Assembly: GCA_028710415.1 (NCBI GenBank) | Contig: JAQTUE010000011.1 | Span: 1 to 64,000, forward strand | DNA length: 64,000 nt | Reading direction: 5' to 3' | From: Paludibacter sp. | Lineage (GTDB): Bacteria > Bacteroidota > Bacteroidia > Bacteroidales > Paludibacteraceae | Part shown: in pieces, positions 55,383 to 64,000 of the stretch | How positions within the stretch are numbered: position 1 is the stretch's first letter | Layout of the letters: every line of letters begins with the position of its first letter | Program-made: the position numbers and the translations under genes | Notes under the pieces: generated by a model | Seen by the model: only the letters and a program-made list of their open reading frames with translations | Databases searched by the model: none | What the model was told of the DNA's origin: nothing

Positions 55383-56603
55383 ATGAAAAAAATTATTTTA
55401 TCCCTATTTTTAGTGATAAGCTTTACACTTTCTTTTGCCCAAAAGGCAAATGTATCAAAAGCGAAGAATAAGGCTTTAATGGAAAATCCGGATTTTGCCG
55501 GCGCGCGTGAAGCTATCAAATTAGCTTTAAAAGACTCAACTACTAAAAATCTAGCTGAAACATGGTATGTTGCCGGTTTGATTGGTAATAAGGAAAATGA
55601 AGTTTTGTATAATAAAGCGATATTGAAACAGCCTTTTGATACCCTGGCCAAAGGGAAAGCTTTGATGGAATCGTACGATTATTTTGTACAGGCCGTTAAA
55701 TTAGACCAACTGCCTGATGCAAAAGGAAAAGTGAAAGCCCGTTATTCTAAGGATATAAAAACTTATCTGAAGGATTATTACACGACACAACAGAATCTGA
55801 TTGCCTATGGTGCTTTCCAATACGAAAAGAAAAACTATGAAGGTGCCGTAAAAACATTTGAAGCATTTCTTGAAATTCCAAAGATGCCTATCATGAATAA
55901 TGAGATCAAAATGGATTCTACGTATTATATGATTTCCTTTTATACAGCTGCTTCTGCCGCCAATGCAAAAATGCATGATAAAGCAATTGCAATTTATGAA
56001 AGCCTGAAAGATAAGAAATACGAAACAAAATCAGTGTACCAATCACTTTATGAAGAATATGTGATTAAAAAAGATACTGCCAGTTTCGTGAATACTTTGA
56101 AGGAAGGATTAGTACAGTTTCCAAAGGATGCCTGGTTTATGCAAAACCTGATTAATTACTATATTTATTCAGGTAAAATTAAAGAAGCCTTGACTTATCT
56201 GGATAAAGCCATTGAAAGGGAACCAACTTTGGCTCAATACCGTTACGTAAAGGGTAACCTGGAGGAATCACTGGGAAACTATGATGATGCCCGTGCTGCA
56301 TTCGATAAGGCCATTGAATTGGATCCAACACAGGCTGAATCGTATGCCGGAATTGGTCGTATCTATTACAATAAAGCCGTAAAGATTCTGGAAGCAAGTG
56401 CCAAGATTAAAGATATGAAGCTTTACAATGCTGAAGCTAAAAAAGCAGAAGATCTGTTCAAACAATCCCTGCCTTTCTTCAAAAAAGCTTCGGAAGTGAA
56501 TCCGAAAGAAATTGAATACAAGAAAACTCTTAAGACCTTGTATTATCGTATGCAGATGAATACTGAGTTTGATGCCATTAAAAAGGAAATTGACGCTATG
56601 TAA
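55383..56603 (+). CDS. exported TPR-repeat protein
   Basis: A 406-residue protein with a signal peptide (MKKIILSLFLVISFTLSFAQ). The mature part is alpha-helical, with tetratricopeptide repeats that are weak in the first half (AYGAFQYEKKNYEGAVKTFEAFLEIP region) and clear in residues about 245-340 (LTYLDKAIEREPTLAQYRYVKG, then GNYDDARAAFDKAIELDPTQ, then YAGIGRIYYNKAVKIL). TPRs mediate protein-protein contact in the periplasm; no partner is visible. It is transcribed after a gyrA terminator, so probably from its own promoter. Confidence 0.85.
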   Translation: MKKIILSLFLVISFTLSFAQKANVSKAKNKALMENPDFAGAREAIKLALKDSTTKNLAETWYVAGLIGNKENEVLYNKAILKQPFDTLAKGKALMESYDYFVQAVKLDQLPDAKGKVKARYSKDIKTYLKDYYTTQQNLIAYGAFQYEKKNYEGAVKTFEAFLEIPKMPIMNNEIKMDSTYYMISFYTAASAANAKMHDKAIAIYESLKDKKYETKSVYQSLYEEYVIKKDTASFVNTLKEGLVQFPKDAWFMQNLINYYIYSGKIKEALTYLDKAIEREPTLAQYRYVKGNLEESLGNYDDARAAFDKAIELDPTQAESYAGIGRIYYNKAVKILEASAKIKDMKLYNAEAKKAEDLFKQSLPFFKKASEVNPKEIEYKKTLKTLYYRMQMNTEFDAIKKEIDAM

Positions 56604-56627
56604 TCACTGATAATTCGATTTATAATA

Positions 56628-56659
56628 CAGAGGCTATCCGGGAATCCGGATAGCCTCTG
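56628..56659 (+). terminator. hairpin after the TPR gene
   Basis: CAGAGGCTATCCGG (56628-56641) and CCGGATAGCCTCTG (56646-56659) are perfect 14-bp arms around GAAT. The following T content is low, so it may be a weak terminator or an mRNA-stabilising hairpin. Confidence 0.6.
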
Positions 56660-56670
56660 TTGTGTTTGTA

Positions 56671-57047
56671 TTGGTTGGATGAGTTGATTAAGTTGATTAA
56701 GTTGATTAAGTTGAATGGTTAATTAAGTTGACTGAGTTGAATAAGTTGATTGGTTGATTGAGTTGATTGAGTTGAATGGTTGATTCAGTAGATTCAGTAG
56801 ATTTAGTTGACCAAGTTGATTGGTTTGTAAGGAAATGGTTATCTGTTGATAGGTTTAATTGGGGATAGAGTAATCAGTTGTTTCCATTTGATTAGTTGTT
56901 ATGATTTAAATTGGAAAATGACATTACAGTTTACTTTTTACGTACTAATGTTTACCTATTACTTTGGAAAAACTCTATGTAAAGGTTCGATAATATACTA
57001 ATCAATTAACTTAATTAACATAGTCAACTTAATCAACCAATTAACTA
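56671..57047. repeat. AAGTTGATT arrays arranged as an inverted pair
   Basis: About fifteen units of AAGTTGATT / AGTTGAATG type run from 56671 to 56826. A short array in the opposite orientation (AACTTAATCAACC) runs from 56999 to 57047. Between them lie about 170 bp of AT-rich sequence with no ORF or hairpin recognised. Confidence 0.82.
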
Positions 57048-57048
57048 T

Positions 57049-57085
57049 AAAAAAAAAGCTGCCACCGATTATCGATGACAGCTTT
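57049..57085 (-). terminator. terminator of the TonB-receptor operon
   Basis: AAAGCTGcCA pairs with TGaCAGCTTT around an ATCGAT-containing loop. On the minus strand the stem is followed by nine T. It closes the lipoprotein gene at 57123. Confidence 0.85.
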
Positions 57086-57122
57086 AATTATTGTGACCCA
57101 GGATCACAATTTCATTTAAGTA

Positions 57123-58343
57123 TTAGAACGTTTCAACAATACTTTCAACAACAAATACTGCAGGAGATGTTGTAGTTCCTGAAACAGTACATTTCATTTT
57201 AATTGTGTATAAGCCAGCTTTGCTTGAACTGTAATAACTAGGTATAGTGAATACAACATATTGTTGTAATCCTGATACGGTCGATTGCAATAACGGGAAG
57301 TTCACCTGAGTGAATAAAGGCATAGCTTCCTTTACACGTTGAGCAAAAAGAGCATATTTCGCATCGTTTGTTGTCAAAGCTTTGATTGCAGCATCACCAT
57401 AAGTGGTACGATCGGCTGTACAGATTATTTCAGGATAATAAGCACTGAATCCATAATAATGTTCTTCATTAACATATGCCAATTTAGGGAACCATGGTGT
57501 TGGATTAACGGCATCATCTTTATGTAATAATAAATAGTTTAAGAATGCCATAACATAAAGATTGTTAGGAGCTCCTTTAACCAATGGTACATATAAAGTA
57601 GGATCATAAAGCCACATTTGACCATTGTTAATGTATTGGTCTGGAATTGCTGCCCATACAGTACCATCAAATTTCAATATCCGATATTGTTTTTTTGCTA
57701 CTTTATTTGTGTCATAATACAAATAACTTACCACCTTCACATCGTTTGCAGCTGCATAAGGTGCTTTCAATCTCAAATAAGTATTCAAATATTGCATGAC
57801 ATTGGATGTAGATGAGAAATCCTTAAGAGGAATACCCATTTGAATGTAATCCGCATCGGCAATAGTAAATCTGTTTGCAGGCAAAATAGCAGTAGTATCA
57901 CCAATGTTAACACTATTGTAAGTTGCTTTAAACGTAGAACCATTGTCAGTAAACTGATATGCAGAATTTAAAAGATAAGGGATATAATCCTTAGCTTTCA
58001 ACCACGGAGTGAAAAATTTATTGCTTGCAATATATGAAGCTTTAATATACACTGAATCGGTAGTAAGTTTCGTGTTCAAGCGGGTGAGGCTGGTATTAAT
58101 CGTTACTGAATCTGCTTTACTGGCAGTTTTTAATTGCGCTTTTAAAAGGCTGATAGAATCATTCACCGGTTTCTTAATTGCAGTTGCAATTGTACCATAA
58201 TCAGCATCAGTTAATGTATAATTGTATTGAACAACATTAGTAGGTACTGACTTTATATCAGGGAAGTTTGTTGCATTGTAATCATTACATGCAGTAAATA
58301 AAGCCAATACAGCAAAACTTACTATAAAATATATTTTTTTCAT
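57123..58343 (-). CDS. lipoprotein partner of the TonB-dependent receptor, function unknown
   Basis: A 406-residue protein with a lipoprotein signal (lipobox FTACN, CNDYNA at the mature start). Residues about 25-110 are a Ser/Thr/Lys-rich helical stretch (DSISLLKAQLKTASKADSV). The remainder is beta-rich, with a repeated Tyr-rich pattern. No catalytic motif or named domain was recognised. It is 30 bp downstream of the TonB receptor gene in the same operon, so it is probably a surface or periplasmic partner of that receptor. It does not resemble SusD. Confidence 0.65.
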   Translation of the reverse strand: MKKIYFIVSFAVLALFTACNDYNATNFPDIKSVPTNVVQYNYTLTDADYGTIATAIKKPVNDSISLLKAQLKTASKADSVTINTSLTRLNTKLTTDSVYIKASYIASNKFFTPWLKAKDYIPYLLNSAYQFTDNGSTFKATYNSVNIGDTTAILPANRFTIADADYIQMGIPLKDFSSTSNVMQYLNTYLRLKAPYAAANDVKVVSYLYYDTNKVAKKQYRILKFDGTVWAAIPDQYINNGQMWLYDPTLYVPLVKGAPNNLYVMAFLNYLLLHKDDAVNPTPWFPKLAYVNEEHYYGFSAYYPEIICTADRTTYGDAAIKALTTNDAKYALFAQRVKEAMPLFTQVNFPLLQSTVSGLQQYVVFTIPSYYSSSKAGLYTIKMKCTVSGTTTSPAVFVVESIVETF

Positions 58344-58373
58344 TGTTTTATCTTTTTTATTGAATGATTCTAA

Positions 58374-61049
58374 TTAAAATCTGATTTTCAAATTCATTGA
58401 CCAGGTACGTCCAAAACCATAGAATACTGAAGCAGTTTTATAAGTATGGTCTGAACCATCTGTAGCATCAGTAATATATTCTGTATCTAACAAGTTAAAT
58501 ATATTTCCAACTAAAGTGGCATCATAAGTTCCAATCTTGAAACGATAGTTAGCCGAGAAATCCATGGTCATTGCATCCGGAATCATCCATGGTTGAGAAA
58601 AATCTGAAGCAGCAAGACTTGTTCCAACTGAAGATATGTTGAAATAAGAATAGTTACGTCCAAAATAATTTCCACCTAATCCAACACGGAAACCTTTCAG
58701 GATTTGATAATCAATATCAAGAGCTGCAGTGGTTTGGGCTGAGTTACCAACATGAATACCCTGAAGGTTGACTTTCACTACTCCTTGTTGTGGGCTGAGC
58801 ATTGCTACTACGTTACCACTTGCATCAACCGGTTGTCCCTGGCTGTCGTAAAGATAACCTGTTGCATTGTTTTGCCAGTTCCAGTCGCCGATTGAAGCCA
58901 TACCTCTAATTTCAAGGTCTTTTACAGGTTTTGCGACAAAATCAAGTTCTACTCCCTGGTGAAGTGCATTTACTCCTTGCATATTAGCAACCAGACTGTT
59001 TTGTAAATTAGCATTGATAGAACGTACTAACGTTTTATCAATCCAATTGGTGCGGTATACATTGACATTTGCTGTAAAATACTTAGAACGGAAACCATAT
59101 CCAAGTTCTGCCGAAAATGCTTTTTCATTCAATGCATTTGGATTTAATTCATTGCTGGTAGTTGATTGTAAGAAGGCACCACCTGAGAAGAAAGGAGCAC
59201 GGGATATAATACCGATATTGGCAAATACATTGTGATTAGTATTGATGTTATAATTTGCACCACCTTTTACAGAATATCCCATAAAGTTAGCCGTTTTAGA
59301 CATTGCATTTGCTTTGTCATAATAAAAACGGTCATAACGCCAGTCTGAAGTGTTCGAAGCAGAAGCTGCAACGAATGCGCTTAAACCATCTTTGTTGTAT
59401 TCAGCTTGTCCGAAAAGTCCTTCACTGGCTACAAATCCATCGTAGTCACGATAAACGATATCACCAACACCTAATTTTTTGGTTTTATAAGACATATCAG
59501 TTACTAACGGACGAACTGAAGTGGCATCAATAAAAAAGTCACCACCGTATAAATCTGTAATTACATTGGTATGTGTTCCTTTATAATAACGTAAATCCAA
59601 TCCACCGTAAAAATCAATATCCTGTCCGATTTTTGTATTGTATGTTGACAATGCACCAACCCAAACGTGTTTGTTGATGGCATCCGACATAATCATTTTA
59701 GATCCACTAGGATTAGAAACACTTGCTTTGTTTAAATCGTATACATGTCCGAAATTAAATGTTCCATCAGCATTTCTGAAGCCATTTGGAATGATATCTC
59801 CGTTCTGATCGTAACCGTTTGGCACTCCACCTGTCGAACCATACCAGTTTGTTCTGTCACCGCTTGTGTAGCCTTGGCCTCCCCAACCACCGCCATTACC
59901 TAACGAAAGGTAAACAGCTGTTGACAGACTTGATTTTTCATCGATAGTCCAGGAGTGGTTCAACGAAATCTGAGGTTTGTTATAATAGTTGTATGAAGAT
60001 TGTTTACGTTGGCCATTCATGTCAAAACCATACGAAGCATTGTATTTATATTTCAAAGGTTGTAATTGCCATTGAGCAATAGTTAATTTGTCGCCGCTAT
60101 TACGTTGATTGTGCCATTGTGGAGCAGAAAAAGCAGTAAACGACAATTGTTGTGAATCACTGATCCTTTTAGAAATGTTCAGAAAATAAGAATAAGCTTC
60201 GTATTCAGTGCCCTGGATATAACCATTACTTACAGTTTTAGAACCCAACATGGTGATTGCCCAGTTGTTTGCAGTTAATCCAGTTGAAACGGCAAATCCG
60301 ATTTTAGAATAACCGTCATTTCCGATACCATAAGAAACGGAACCACCTTTAATAGCATCCGTTGAACGGGTAACCACATTGATAGAACCTCCTAATGAAG
60401 GTGCAGCTACTTTCGAAGCTCCTAATCCGCGTTGAACCTGCATTGAACGGGTAACATCGCTTAATGCGCCCCAGTTAGACCAGTAAATTCCACCCCATTC
60501 CATATCATTCATTGGAACGCCGTTAATCATCACAGCAATATTTGGAGCCTCAAATCCGCGTAAGTTTACACGTGAGTCACCGTAACCACCACCTTGTTTG
60601 GTAGCATAGATACCCGGTGTAGATTTTAATATTTCAGGAAATTCCTGAGTTCCCAACTTTGTTTCAATCATAATTGGATCGATAACGGAAAGGGCAACCG
60701 GAGTCTTGCGGCGAATAGCAACCGAAGAAGTCACTGTAACGTCATTTAATCCGATAGCTTCGCTTTCAATAGCGATATTTCCTAAATTCGGATTTTTCAT
60801 TGATACTTCAATTGTTTTAGAGAAATACCCAATGTAAGTAATTTTAAGCTCCTGTTTACCTGCCGGTACTTTGATTGCAAAACTGCCATCAAGCCCTGTA
60901 CTGACACCGGCACCCGAGGATGCTAAAACATTTACTCCTACAAGAGCTTCATTGGTGGCTTTGTCGACCACTGTTCCCTTTACCAATCCTTGCGAAAATG
61001 AAAGCTGAGCAATCATAATTACAATTAAAAAAGAAAAAACTTTCTTCAT
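58374..61049 (-). CDS. TonB-dependent outer-membrane receptor with carboxypeptidase-regulatory-like domain
   Basis: An 891-residue receptor. The signal peptide ends around LSFSQG. Residues about 20-105 are a CarboxypepD_reg-like sandwich (VKGTVVDKATNEALVGVNVLA). The plug follows, with SVIDPIMIETKLG, GIYATKQGGGYGDSRVNLRGF and IAVMINGVPMNDMEWGG. The 22-stranded barrel runs to the C-terminal FGRTWSMNLKIRF, which ends in the aromatic residue recognised by the Bam complex. It imports an unknown ligand using TonB energy; the family includes receptors for siderophores, glycans and peptides. It leads a two-gene operon with the downstream lipoprotein. No SusD or ECF sigma/anti-sigma pair is adjacent. 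Confidence 0.92.
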   Translation of the reverse strand: MKKVFSFLIVIMIAQLSFSQGLVKGTVVDKATNEALVGVNVLASSGAGVSTGLDGSFAIKVPAGKQELKITYIGYFSKTIEVSMKNPNLGNIAIESEAIGLNDVTVTSSVAIRRKTPVALSVIDPIMIETKLGTQEFPEILKSTPGIYATKQGGGYGDSRVNLRGFEAPNIAVMINGVPMNDMEWGGIYWSNWGALSDVTRSMQVQRGLGASKVAAPSLGGSINVVTRSTDAIKGGSVSYGIGNDGYSKIGFAVSTGLTANNWAITMLGSKTVSNGYIQGTEYEAYSYFLNISKRISDSQQLSFTAFSAPQWHNQRNSGDKLTIAQWQLQPLKYKYNASYGFDMNGQRKQSSYNYYNKPQISLNHSWTIDEKSSLSTAVYLSLGNGGGWGGQGYTSGDRTNWYGSTGGVPNGYDQNGDIIPNGFRNADGTFNFGHVYDLNKASVSNPSGSKMIMSDAINKHVWVGALSTYNTKIGQDIDFYGGLDLRYYKGTHTNVITDLYGGDFFIDATSVRPLVTDMSYKTKKLGVGDIVYRDYDGFVASEGLFGQAEYNKDGLSAFVAASASNTSDWRYDRFYYDKANAMSKTANFMGYSVKGGANYNINTNHNVFANIGIISRAPFFSGGAFLQSTTSNELNPNALNEKAFSAELGYGFRSKYFTANVNVYRTNWIDKTLVRSINANLQNSLVANMQGVNALHQGVELDFVAKPVKDLEIRGMASIGDWNWQNNATGYLYDSQGQPVDASGNVVAMLSPQQGVVKVNLQGIHVGNSAQTTAALDIDYQILKGFRVGLGGNYFGRNYSYFNISSVGTSLAASDFSQPWMIPDAMTMDFSANYRFKIGTYDATLVGNIFNLLDTEYITDATDGSDHTYKTASVFYGFGRTWSMNLKIRF

Positions 61050-61099
61050 AAAGATGTTGAATTAATTAAACGTAGTTTTATATTTGTTACTAATATGCG

Positions 61100-61107
61100 C
61101 AAATATA
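61100..61107 (-). promoter_or_regulatory. -7 box (TATATTTG) of the TonB-receptor operon
   Basis: The complement is an exact TAnnTTTG, with a leader of about 45 nt. The remaining intergenic sequence up to 61441 is AT-rich with nothing else recognised. Confidence 0.6.
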
Positions 61108-61441
61108 AGATATTTCCTGTTAAAAACTATTTCATGGAGATAATATTTATCAACAATTGAACCCTGGAATATGACATATTTTTATTTTTCCATATGCTTA
61201 TTTACTCTCAAGTTACAAATTGCAATTAATTTTACACAATTAACTAGGAATAAAGTTAATTGACGGTGAGATTATTTTTAATTGATATTTCAAGAGTCCT
61301 GAAATTGTTTAGTTAAGATTCTATGTTGTGTAACATAAAATTACAGAAATGTGACATTAATCTTTATTTTCGACTCATCTGAATTCTTAAGTCAATCCCA
61401 AACAGAGAAAAGAAGTTTCATCTTATCACTTAATTTTTATT

Positions 61442-61473
61442 CAAAAAAAGACTATCTCAAAAAAAGACTATCT
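61442..61473 (+). repeat. perfect 16-bp tandem duplication at the deaminase promoter
   Basis: CAAAAAAAGACTATCT occurs twice head to tail (61442-61457 and 61458-61473). The second copy supplies the first half of the -7 box TATCTTTG (61469-61476). Confidence 0.85.
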
Positions 61474-61476
61474 TTG
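61469..61476 (+). promoter_or_regulatory. -7 box (TATCTTTG) of the deaminase gene
   Basis: An exact TAnnTTTG. The leader to ATG 61492 would be about 9 nt, or about 24 nt to ATG 61507. Confidence 0.55.
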
Positions 61477-61491
61477 TGCTGTTTTTAAAAC

Positions 61492-61977
61492 ATGAAATTA
61501 GTTTTAATGGATTACAACAATAAATTTATGCGCAAAGCGATTGCTTTGTCGGTAGAAAATATCAAGAATGGGGGAGGCCCCTTTGGAGCTGTGATTGTAA
61601 AAGAGGGCAAAGTTGTTGCAACCGGCGTAAACCGTGTTACAGCCAATACCGATCCCACAGCGCATGCCGAAGTAAATGCAATACGCAAGGCCGCAAAAAA
61701 ATTAGGAACTTTTGATCTGGCAGGATGTGATATCTATACTTCCTGTGAACCCTGTCCAATGTGTTTGGGAGCTGTTTATTGGGCGCACCTGGATAAAATG
61801 TTTTACGGAAATACGAAAGCTGATGCCAAAAACATTGGTTTTGATGATTCTTTCATTTACGATGAAATTGATTTACGACCTGAGAACCGCAGGGTAAAAA
61901 CCACACAGTTATTACCCGAGGAAGCTATCGTCGCTTTCAGAACCTGGACTCTGGCGGTGGATAAGGTGGAGTATTAG
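61492..61977 (+). CDS. nucleoside/guanine deaminase (CDA fold)
   Basis: A 161-residue zinc-dependent deaminase of the tRNA-adenosine/guanine deaminase family. The zinc site is THAEVNAIR-type (PTAHAEVNAIRKAAKKLG; His ligand and catalytic Glu) and SCEPCPMCLGAVYWA (two Cys ligands). The distal part, GFDDSFIYDEIDL, matches the C-terminal strand-swapped region of guanine deaminases (GuaD type) better than TadA. It would convert guanine to xanthine. ATG 61507 (MDYNNKFMRKAI) is an alternative start. The repeat array begins directly after its stop codon. Confidence 0.88.
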   Translation: MKLVLMDYNNKFMRKAIALSVENIKNGGGPFGAVIVKEGKVVATGVNRVTANTDPTAHAEVNAIRKAAKKLGTFDLAGCDIYTSCEPCPMCLGAVYWAHLDKMFYGNTKADAKNIGFDDSFIYDEIDLRPENRRVKTTQLLPEEAIVAFRTWTLAVDKVEY

Positions 61978-62322
61978 GTGTTGGTTAATTAGTTAATTAA
62001 GTTGATTAAGTTGATTAAGTTGATTAAGTTGAATAAGTTGAATAAGTTGAATAAGTTAATCCAGTAGAATAGGTTTTAAGTAGATTTAGCTTTAATCAAA
62101 TTAATCTATGTTCGAATTTACATTGTATCAACTTAATCTACCCAATTAATTTATTCAACTTAATCAACTTAATCAACTTAATCAACCTAATTAACTCAAT
62201 CAACTGAATTAACTCAATCAACTCAATCAACTCAATCAACTCAATCAACAAATTAACTTAATCAACCAATCAACCAATCAACCTAATCAACTCAATCAAC
62301 CAATTAACCAATCAACCAATTG
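61978..62322. repeat. large AAGTTGATT inverted-pair array, runs into the mfd start
   Basis: Left arm 61981-62060: at least ten units of AAGTTGATT/AAGTTGAAT. Right arm 62127-62322: more than fifteen units in the opposite orientation (CAACTTAAT, CAACTCAAT, CCAATCAA). The spacer of about 65 bp is AT-rich. The last unit CCAATTGATT contains the TTG start codon of mfd. Confidence 0.85.
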
Positions 62323-64000
62323 ATTCTTTCTGATTTTCAACATCTATACGCCCAACATCCGCAGGTAAAAGCGCTTGTAACCTGGGCTTCTTCACTCGAA
62401 CCGAATTTAAAAATATCGGGTTTGAGTGGATCTTCATCAGCCCTTGTTGTAGCTTCCCTGTTTAAAGCAACCCCCCATACTCATATTCTGGTCATGGAGG
62501 ATGCCGATGAGGCGGCTTACATGTACAATGACCTGAAGCAAATGATCTCCCTCGATGATGTATTTTTCTTTCCATCATCTTTTAAAAGGGCTATTAAACT
62601 TTCCCAGTTGGATACTGCCAATGAAATCCTGCGTACTGAAGTAATGAACCGGCTGGCAAATGTCACTGCGCCCTGCGTTGTGGTTACTTACCCGGAGTCC
62701 TTGATGCAAAAGGTGGTTTCTGCCAATAGTATGAAGTCCCGAATGCTGAAGATTCATGTCGGAGAAAGCCATGGCATTGATTTCATTGTTGAAATGTTGT
62801 TGGAATATAAGTTCGAGCGGGTTGATTTTGTCTATGAACCAGGCCAGTTTTCTGTCCGTGGTGGTATTGTGGATATTTTCTCCTTTGCGAATGAATTGCC
62901 TTACCGGTGTGATTTCTTTGGTGATGAAGTGGAATCCATCCGGGTATTTGATATTGAGACTCAATTATCGCAGGAAAAGAAAACCGAAATCATCATTATT
63001 CCTGACCTGCAACTCGATACTACTTCACCCCATGTATCCTTCCTTGAATTTATCCCTGCCGCCTGTTGGTTTAGTTTTTCAAATGTCGTGTTTGTACGTG
63101 AACGGTTAAACCAACACTATAATGAAGCATTGGTGAAAGCGAACGAGGTGGAGCATAAGACACCTCATTTGGCTAAGACACAGATTACCGGAGATCAATT
63201 TATGGAGCAGGTTCAAAAGTTCCGCAAAATGGAGTGGGGGACCAAGGCTCATTTTCCTTCCAAAACTACCATTAACTTTAATACTTCTCCACAACCTATA
63301 TTCCATAAGAACTTCGATCTGGTAAGTGAAAATTTAAAGCACTGGCTGAATGAAGATTATAAACTGTATATTCTGAGTGACAGTTCAAAACAAACCGATC
63401 GTATTGCGGCTATCTTTGCGGATCGGGGTGACTCAATTGTTTTTCAACCTGTAAAGAATACCCTGCACGAAGGATTTATCGATCATGATTTGTCGTTACT
63501 ATGCTATACCGACCACCAGATCTTTGACCGTTTCCATAAGTTCCAGCTTAAGACCGATAAGACGCGGCTGGGAAAGGTTGTAATGACCCTCAAGGAATTG
63601 AACCAGTTTCAGGTTGGAGATTACATGGTGCATGTCGACCATGGGGTAGGTACCTTTGGCGGATTGGTTCGTACCAATGTGAACGGGAAGATGCAGGAAA
63701 TGGTGAAGCTCGTCTACAAGGATGATGATATCATTTTTGTCAGCATCCATGCCCTGCACCGCATTTCAAAATACAAAGGCAAAGAAGGGGAAGCTCCCCG
63801 TATCAATAAACTTGGATCCGGTACCTGGGAACGTTTAAAGGAACGTACCAAAACGAAGGTGAAGGATATTGCCCGCGAACTGATTAAGCTGTATGCCAAG
63901 CGTAAAGCGGAACAGGGTTTCCAGTTCTCCCCCGATAGCTATTTGCAGCAGGAACTGGAGGCTTCGTTTATCTATGAAGATACCCCCGATCAGGTTAAAG
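62320..64000 (+). CDS. mfd: transcription-repair coupling factor Mfd, N-terminal part (cut by window edge)
   Basis: 560 residues are present, about half of a typical 1100-1150-residue Mfd. Mfd removes RNA polymerase stalled at DNA lesions and recruits UvrA. The sequence opens DFQHLYAQHPQVKAL, the Bacteroidota family start, then FYEPGQFSVRGGIVDIFSF-type UvrB-homology (written here VYEPGQFSVRGGIVDIFSF), and the RNA-polymerase-interaction domain starts at GDYMVHVDHGVGTFGG near residue 435. An upstream in-frame TAA (62305-62307) limits the start, and the first ATG is near residue 60, so TTG at 62320 is the best start. The helicase domain lies beyond the window. Confidence 0.93.
   Translation, partial: MILSDFQHLYAQHPQVKALVTWASSLEPNLKISGLSGSSSALVVASLFKATPHTHILVMEDADEAAYMYNDLKQMISLDDVFFFPSSFKRAIKLSQLDTANEILRTEVMNRLANVTAPCVVVTYPESLMQKVVSANSMKSRMLKIHVGESHGIDFIVEMLLEYKFERVDFVYEPGQFSVRGGIVDIFSFANELPYRCDFFGDEVESIRVFDIETQLSQEKKTEIIIIPDLQLDTTSPHVSFLEFIPAACWFSFSNVVFVRERLNQHYNEALVKANEVEHKTPHLAKTQITGDQFMEQVQKFRKMEWGTKAHFPSKTTINFNTSPQPIFHKNFDLVSENLKHWLNEDYKLYILSDSSKQTDRIAAIFADRGDSIVFQPVKNTLHEGFIDHDLSLLCYTDHQIFDRFHKFQLKTDKTRLGKVVMTLKELNQFQVGDYMVHVDHGVGTFGGLVRTNVNGKMQEMVKLVYKDDDIIFVSIHALHRISKYKGKEGEAPRINKLGSGTWERLKERTKTKVKDIARELIKLYAKRKAEQGFQFSPDSYLQQELEASFIYEDTPDQVK

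Overview
The window (about 40% GC by eye, gene-dense, both strands used) looks like a chromosomal segment of a Bacteroidota bacterium, most likely class Bacteroidia. The evidence is a type IX secretion C-terminal domain protein, a carboxypeptidase-regulatory-domain TonB receptor, a Wzi-type outer-membrane protein, a DUF5723-type barrel, an M49 dipeptidyl-peptidase III and a NamZ (DUF1343) protein. In addition, about twenty genes carry the phylum-specific -7 promoter box TAnnTTTG a short distance upstream of the plausible start codon. Genus cannot be fixed from the sequence alone. No rRNA, tRNA, CRISPR array, prophage or complete IS element was seen.

Layout. 0-8 kb: partial YceI protein, a CBM9-like protein, an NMO-family flavin oxidoreductase, a DEDDh exonuclease, phosphoglucomutase and an MFS transporter with a large periplasmic insert. 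8-12.4 kb: clpC, followed by a toxin-antitoxin island. The island holds a RelE/ParE-type pair, a PIN toxin with an unlisted 50-residue partner, and a decayed second copy of the first antitoxin. 12.4-21 kb: a GH10-like lipid-of-unknown-substrate hydrolase family protein (GHL10), an FAD/Fe-S D-lactate-dehydrogenase-like oxidoreductase, namZ and mgsA divergently transcribed with an operator-like palindrome, and a T9SS cargo protein. 21-32 kb: M3 peptidase, pullulanase lipoprotein, Wzi, coaE, DPP III lipoprotein and a RecD-like helicase. 32-46 kb: a lipoprotein plus DUF5723 pair, yebC, panB, two surface-polysaccharide genes (CapD/WbpM-like and WecA-like), an ABC-F ATPase, an RsmI-like methylase and an acyl-CoA synthetase. 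46-64 kb: smpB, bifunctional nuclease, NupG-like permease, dnaB, ispE, gyrA, a TPR protein, a TonB receptor with a lipoprotein partner, a guanine-deaminase-like protein and the 5' part of mfd.

The genes are mostly housekeeping; what stands out is the space between them. Several repeat families fill it: (i) two copies of a 250-280 bp fold-back, MITE-like element at 23.5 and 42.5 kb; (ii) degenerate arrays of about 7-bp units that abut and sometimes enter gene 3' ends; (iii) arrays built on AAGTTGATT, two of them as inverted pairs, one of which runs into the start codon of mfd; (iv) an 11-bp-phased repeat present in inverted copies at 5.9 and 46.9 kb; (v) a pair of about 115-bp repeats at 0.7 and 49.5 kb; (vi) a REP/BIME-like hairpin cluster at 45.6-45.9 kb; and (vii) a structured element with 18-bp terminal inverted repeats at 49.6 kb. 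These repeats and the TA island are the parts most worth further work.
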